Below are positions 60,625 to 64,000 of a stretch of 64,000 nt of DNA, piece by piece. Source of the DNA: Nocardioides marmorisolisilvae (GTDB taxonomy: Bacteria; Actinomycetota; Actinomycetes; Propionibacteriales; Nocardioidaceae); assembly GCF_031656915.1 (NCBI RefSeq), contig NZ_CP134227.1, positions 62,001-126,000 of the forward strand. Reading direction: 5' to 3'. How positions within the stretch are numbered: position 1 is the first letter of the stretch; every line of letters begins with the position of its first letter. Position numbers and translations under genes: made by a program. The notes below the pieces were generated by a model. It had not been told where the DNA came from. It did no database searches and saw only the letters and a program-made list of their open reading frames with translations.

Positions 60625-61656
60625 GGGCCCTCTCCTGCTCGTCAACGGGACGTCCCGATCGTCGTCCCATGCGGCGGCACTGATCTGCCACCCGGCTTCG
60701 GTGCGGACGAACTGGATCGACTTCATGCCTCCGCCGGCGTACGGCGCACCGTTCATCCGGCCGTCCTTCGCGTACCGGCCGAACCAGTGCGCGATGTCGC
60801 CGAAGATATCGATGCGCCCGCTGGTCGGCCACTCGTGGAAGTCGGTGAGGGTGCCATCGGTCAGCAGTGCCTGCCGCGGCTTGATGAAGGAGTCGACGTC
60901 GTAGGACGCGGGCACCACTCCGCAGGTGCGGACGATCCGGGCCTCGGGCAGCATCGCGGTGCGCAGCTCCTCCATCCGGACGTCGAGGCCAGGGCCCGAG
61001 GCGAAGGCGTCGAAGAACCGGCGGACGAGCGATTCGATCTCCCGCAGGTCGTCCGAGACTGTGGTGGGTGCTCGCCAGGCGTCTTCAACGAGGGCGAAGA
61101 CGAGCTGAGTTGCCCAGGCGCCCTTGAACCAGATGTTGTCTACCAGCCGGGCTTCCTGCACGAACCCCAGACGACGCAACAAACGGACCGATGACTGATT
61201 GCCGTCGATGCACATGGCGGTGACGCGGTGCAGCCCCAGGTCGTCGAAGGCCAGGCGCAGCATCTCGGTGGCAGATTCGGCGGCGTACCCGCTTCCGTGA
61301 TGCTGCCGCGCGAAGGCGAAGCCGATCTCGCCCTGGCGATGCTCGGCGCTTGCCCACTTGAGCAGCACCTCGCCGATCACCTGGCCCGTCTCGCGGAGTT
61401 CGACAGCCAGCACGAGCCACTGATCGGGACGGTCGATGCAGCCCTGATCGACCTTGACCGCCAGTGCCTCTCGGGTGGCCTCGCGATCGCGGACCGGCCA
61501 CGGGACGAAGCGCACCACCTCAGGGTCGGAGTGGAACTCGAGCAGATCCTCAAGATCCTCCGGCCGGTGCGGTCGCAGCGCCAGGCGCGCGGTCAAGATC
61601 GGATAGTCCGGACGGAGTCCGACCGGCAGATGCGCTTCATGATCGACGTTCCGCAT
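60607..61656 (-). CDS. Fusion of a GNAT acetyltransferase and a SnoaL/DUF4440-like domain
   Basis: A 349-aa protein with two domains. Residues about 15-190 are a RimJ/RimL-type GNAT acetyltransferase (LTARLALRPHRPEDLEDLLEF, IGFAFARQHHGSGYAAESATEML, ICIDGNQSSVRLLRRLGF equivalents). Residues about 200-335 form an NTF2-like DUF4440 fold (IESLVRRFFDAFASGPGLDVRMEEL, GRIDIFGDIAHWFGRY, GMKSIQFVRTEAGWQISAAAWDDDRD). I know such DUF4440 proteins as separate genes, so the fusion is unusual. ATG 61656 has TACGTT ending 7 nt upstream; a TTG nine bases earlier is the alternative. No frameshift was needed to join them. Confidence 0.83.
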   Translation of the reverse strand: MRNVDHEAHLPVGLRPDYPILTARLALRPHRPEDLEDLLEFHSDPEVVRFVPWPVRDREATREALAVKVDQGCIDRPDQWLVLAVELRETGQVIGEVLLKWASAEHRQGEIGFAFARQHHGSGYAAESATEMLRLAFDDLGLHRVTAMCIDGNQSSVRLLRRLGFVQEARLVDNIWFKGAWATQLVFALVEDAWRAPTTVSDDLREIESLVRRFFDAFASGPGLDVRMEELRTAMLPEARIVRTCGVVPASYDVDSFIKPRQALLTDGTLTDFHEWPTSGRIDIFGDIAHWFGRYAKDGRMNGAPYAGGGMKSIQFVRTEAGWQISAAAWDDDRDVPLTSRRGPSAAPH

Positions 61657-61663
61657 GCCTGCC

Positions 61664-61669
61664 AACGTA
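61664..61669 (-). promoter_or_regulatory. Leaderless -10 box of the GNAT-DUF4440 gene
   Basis: TACGTT ends 7 nt before ATG 61656. Confidence 0.5.
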
Positions 61670-61808
61670 GATCACGACCACCCCACGCGCTCATAGCTCG
61701 AGCCTCTGCCGTGGTCCGCGACTCATCGACCCGGATCCGGGCAGGCGGCGCGATCGTGGGTGCCCATGTGCCAGCAGATGGCGCACCGAGGCGACGGGAC
61801 CCGCAGAG

Positions 61809-62642
61809 TCACATCTGGAGCAGGGCGCCGGTTGCGTCCAAGATGCTGTTGCCGGTGGGGTCGACCAGCTTCCGAGCGGCGAATCCAGCCGCGTCCGCCG
61901 AGGACTGGTAGCGCAGCGCGGGGGAGGGATCGGCGGCGATCTGGCAGATGACCTCCGCGACTGATTCGGGTGACTGCCCCGCGGAGCCGAGGGCGGCCAT
62001 GGTGGCGGTGAACCGATCGATGAGCTCCTTGTAGGGATCATCAGCGGCGATGTTGTCGACGCTGCCGCCGAGCTTGGCGAAGAAGGGCGTGCGCACGGGA
62101 CCGGGCTCGAGGACCGAGACGTGCACTCCGAACTCCCTCATGACCGCGGCAAGGCCCTCCATCAGTCCCTCAACCGCGAACTTGGAAGCGTTGTAGGCGT
62201 CGCTGAAGGGCAGCGCGACCACCCCGTTGAGACTCGTCACGGTGATGATTCGGCCCGCGCGCGCGACCCGCATGCCCGGCAGGACCGCTTTGGTCACGCG
62301 GGCGACGCCCAGATAGTTGAGGTCCATCGTCTGCGCCAGCTCGCGCACGTCGAGCTGCTCGAGTGTGCCGCGGTGCCCGGCGCCGGCGTTGTTCACCAAC
62401 AGATCGACCGCGCCCAGGTCGTCGATGACGGAGCTCACGCAGCTGGCGACCGATGCGTCGCTGGTCACGTCGAGGGCGCGGACCTGCACCGTCGGCAGTG
62501 CGGCGGCGAGTGCGCGCAGGGTGTCCGCCGTCTCTGGTTGGCGCGCCGTGGCGACGACCTCCCAGCCCGCCGCTGCCAGGGCGCTGGTGGTAGCCAGTCC
62601 GATCCCGCTGCTCGCACCGGTGATCATGGCGATCTTGGACAT
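61809..62642 (-). CDS. SDR family oxidoreductase
   Basis: A classical short-chain dehydrogenase of 277 aa. The cofactor motif TGASSGIG is at residues 8-15, NNAG near 85, catalytic Ser in ITVTSLNG and YNASK with the Tyr and Lys. The C-terminal segment (PVRTPFFAKLGGSVDNIAADDPYKELIDRF) is typical of actinobacterial members that accept small alcohols or ketones; substrate unknown. ATG 62642 follows GAAGAAGGA; a longer frame starting upstream lacks such a site. Stands between unrelated genes. Confidence 0.9.
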   Translation of the reverse strand: MSKIAMITGASSGIGLATTSALAAAGWEVVATARQPETADTLRALAAALPTVQVRALDVTSDASVASCVSSVIDDLGAVDLLVNNAGAGHRGTLEQLDVRELAQTMDLNYLGVARVTKAVLPGMRVARAGRIITVTSLNGVVALPFSDAYNASKFAVEGLMEGLAAVMREFGVHVSVLEPGPVRTPFFAKLGGSVDNIAADDPYKELIDRFTATMAALGSAGQSPESVAEVICQIAADPSPALRYQSSADAAGFAARKLVDPTGNSILDATGALLQM

Positions 62643-62739
62643 GTCGTTCCTTCTTCCGGTGGGCCCCCGAGTCATCGTCGCAGAGGTCGCCTGCCGCCGG
62701 GCTGAAGTGCCCAAAGATCACGTCCAGCGGCCGGGACCC

Positions 62740-63281
62740 TCACCGGGGCCCGAGGCCGACGCTGCCGTCGATGAGCTCGCGCGCGGCATCGAGATGGCCG
62801 GCGTGGCGCGCGGTCTCCTCGATGAGGTGCAGGGCCACCCAGCGCACGTCGGTGATCGGCTCGTCCGGCCAATCCATGCCGTGGTCGGCGGCCAAGGTTT
62901 GGTCGAGTTCGCAGGAGCGCAGGAGCGCAGGATCGCGTTCGAGTGCTCGCACTGGCGTCGGTAGTGTGCGATCACCGCCGCCGTCGAGTGCTCGGTCACG
63001 AGGGCGGCCTCCGGATCGTACGGCGGATCGACGACGCCATCGTCCCACTCGACGCCCGACTGTGACCCGGCGACAACCCGCTGGAACCACGCCGCCTCGG
63101 CGTTGGCCAGGTGGAGGATCATCCCGATCGGGGTCCAACCCGACGGCAGCACGGGCGTGCGCAACTGCTCTTCGTCCAGCCCGTCGAGGATCGCCAACAC
63201 GGCACCGCGCTGCTGATCGAGGAAGTACACCAGCCGATCGCGTTCATCAGGCGTTGGCGACGCGGGCCGATGGGCGGGCAC
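62740..63281 (-). pseudogene. DUF664/DinB-superfamily gene broken by an 8-bp duplication
   Basis: The first part reads PDERDRLVYFLDQQRGAVLAILDGL and GWTPIGMILHLANAEAAWFQRVV, a DUF664 (DinB-like four-helix) protein. After NAILRSC the frame turns into Ser/Pro/Thr-rich nonsense, while the frame beside it continues with RSCELDQTLAADHGMDWP, WVALHLIEETARHAGHLDAARELIDG, the normal ending. The switch point is a tandem duplication of CAGGAGCG (62912-62927); removing one copy restores one frame of 177 aa. The unrepaired frame stops at 62718. The start is GTG 63281 with an AGGAAG site. Real pseudogene, sequencing error or slippage switch cannot be told apart here. Confidence 0.8.
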
Positions 63282-63392
63282 GCCGCCATCTTCCTGCGCT
63301 GGATGATCCGCTCTCGTGACCGTCTCCCTTCATTCCTTTCGCAGTTTGCAACTCCGCACGGTTCGCCGCCGAGTCCGCCGCATCGGGGAAGG

Positions 63393-64000
63393 TCAGCCGG
63401 GTTCCTCGCGTAGCGCCTCGAACTTGGCGGTGAAGCGGTCCAGGCCGGCCGCGGCCGTCCGTTCGATCGCGTCACCGATCACGACCTCCGCCCGAGCATG
63501 GTGTTCTGCGTCGGGGCTGCGCAACAGGCTGAGGGCGCGGTACCACGCGATCGGGTTGCGGATCGGGTGGAGACCGCGCTCGTCCAGCAGCGCGTCGGCG
63601 CGACCGAACAGCTCGTCGGCCTCGCCATACCTGCCCTGGGCGCCCACCGCGGCCGCCAACATCGCAGAGATCGGGCCGTTGGTGAAGATGTCGACGTTGG
63701 CCCACAGGTCTTGGTGGGGGCGGAGCACCGCTTCGACGGCACGACCCAGCTCGACGTCGTCGATCACCAGCGCCACGTAGCCGAGATAGGACTGAGAGAG
63801 CAGCGTGAAGTCGTCGACCGGGAACGCGTCCGGCCGACGCAGGCCGAAGGTGTCGACGATCTCCAGGGCCTCGGCGATCCGGCCGGCCATGCAGAGCAGG
63901 GTCGCGTGCAGGCATCGCCAGGCCGCTGCTTCGCCGTACCGGTCTGCGAACTCGCCGGCGGCGTCCGCCAGGTCCTCGGCTGTGCCCCTGGCGTACTGGA
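63393..64000 (-). CDS. C-terminal part of a tetratricopeptide-like protein, possibly a large regulator (5' end outside window)
   Basis: The frame is open to the window edge, so this is the last 202 residues of a longer protein. It consists of paired helices of TPR-like type (AEALEIVDTFGLRRPDAF, RYGEADELFGRADALLDERGLHPIRN, YRALSLLRSPDAEHHARAEVVIGDAIERTAAAGLDRF). Such ends occur in AAA-ATPase or LuxR-type regulators and adenylate-cyclase-linked ATPases, but the diagnostic N-terminal domains are missing here. ATG 63890 is only an internal methionine. Confidence 0.6.
   Translation of the reverse strand, partial: QYARGTAEDLADAAGEFADRYGEAAAWRCLHATLLCMAGRIAEALEIVDTFGLRRPDAFPVDDFTLLSQSYLGYVALVIDDVELGRAVEAVLRPHQDLWANVDIFTNGPISAMLAAAVGAQGRYGEADELFGRADALLDERGLHPIRNPIAWYRALSLLRSPDAEHHARAEVVIGDAIERTAAAGLDRFTAKFEALREEPG

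Overview
The window is very GC-rich and densely coded, with GTG starts, lipoprotein signal peptides and a gene order (lgt - gltB - gltD - pyk - pdtaR - liv operon - polA - rpsA - coaE) that I recall from high-GC Gram-positive chromosomes such as Streptomyces. Together with the DUF3068/DUF2613/AftD-like envelope genes and a KstR-type steroid operator, this suggests an actinobacterial chromosome, probably of the Nocardioidaceae (an inference from gene content only).

Bases 1-10,914 hold core metabolism: an SCO-type copper lipoprotein coupled to lgt, an ECF sigma factor coupled to a membrane protein that may be its anti-sigma partner, both glutamate synthase subunits and pyruvate kinase. Bases 10,965-19,692 hold two coupled beta-propeller lipoproteins, an unusual tRNA-Leu(CAA), the ANTAR antiterminator PdtaR, a LivJ-type binding protein and the convergent livHMGF transport operon, whose LivH carries an extra exported domain. 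Bases 19,740-23,901 hold a DUF554 membrane protein, an acetyltransferase and polA.

Bases 23,932-37,611 form a cell-envelope glycan module between polA and rpsA: a flippase, a 1331-aa AftD-like arabinofuranosyltransferase, a second large multispanning protein, the small DUF2613 protein, GT2 and GT4 glycosyltransferases, a DUF3068 protein, a condensation-type acyltransferase and three methyltransferases. An insertion sequence (37,649-39,005) with doubled terminal repeats sits between this module and the rpsA promoter.

Bases 39,214-53,440 hold rpsA, a GlxA/AraC regulator with a clear palindromic operator, an acyl-CoA ligase, a cation/proton antiporter, coaE, a group-2 sigma factor, dinB, a DUF4192 protein, a GCS2-family ligase and the principal sigma factor. 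Bases 53,453-64,000 are more variable: a 3-ketosteroid dehydrogenase behind a KstR-like box, an amidotransferase, a phosphodiesterase, a large secreted lipase-like protein, a GAF/HATPase protein, several small enzymes, a frameshifted DUF664 gene and the end of a tetratricopeptide-like protein that runs out of the window.

A recurring feature is a -10-like hexamer (mostly TANNNT) ending 6-7 nt before the start codon with no Shine-Dalgarno sequence, seen at roughly a third of the genes. This is the signature of leaderless transcription, and it also fixes several start codons here. Positions and motifs were read by eye; family names come from recognition of the protein sequences, not from searches.
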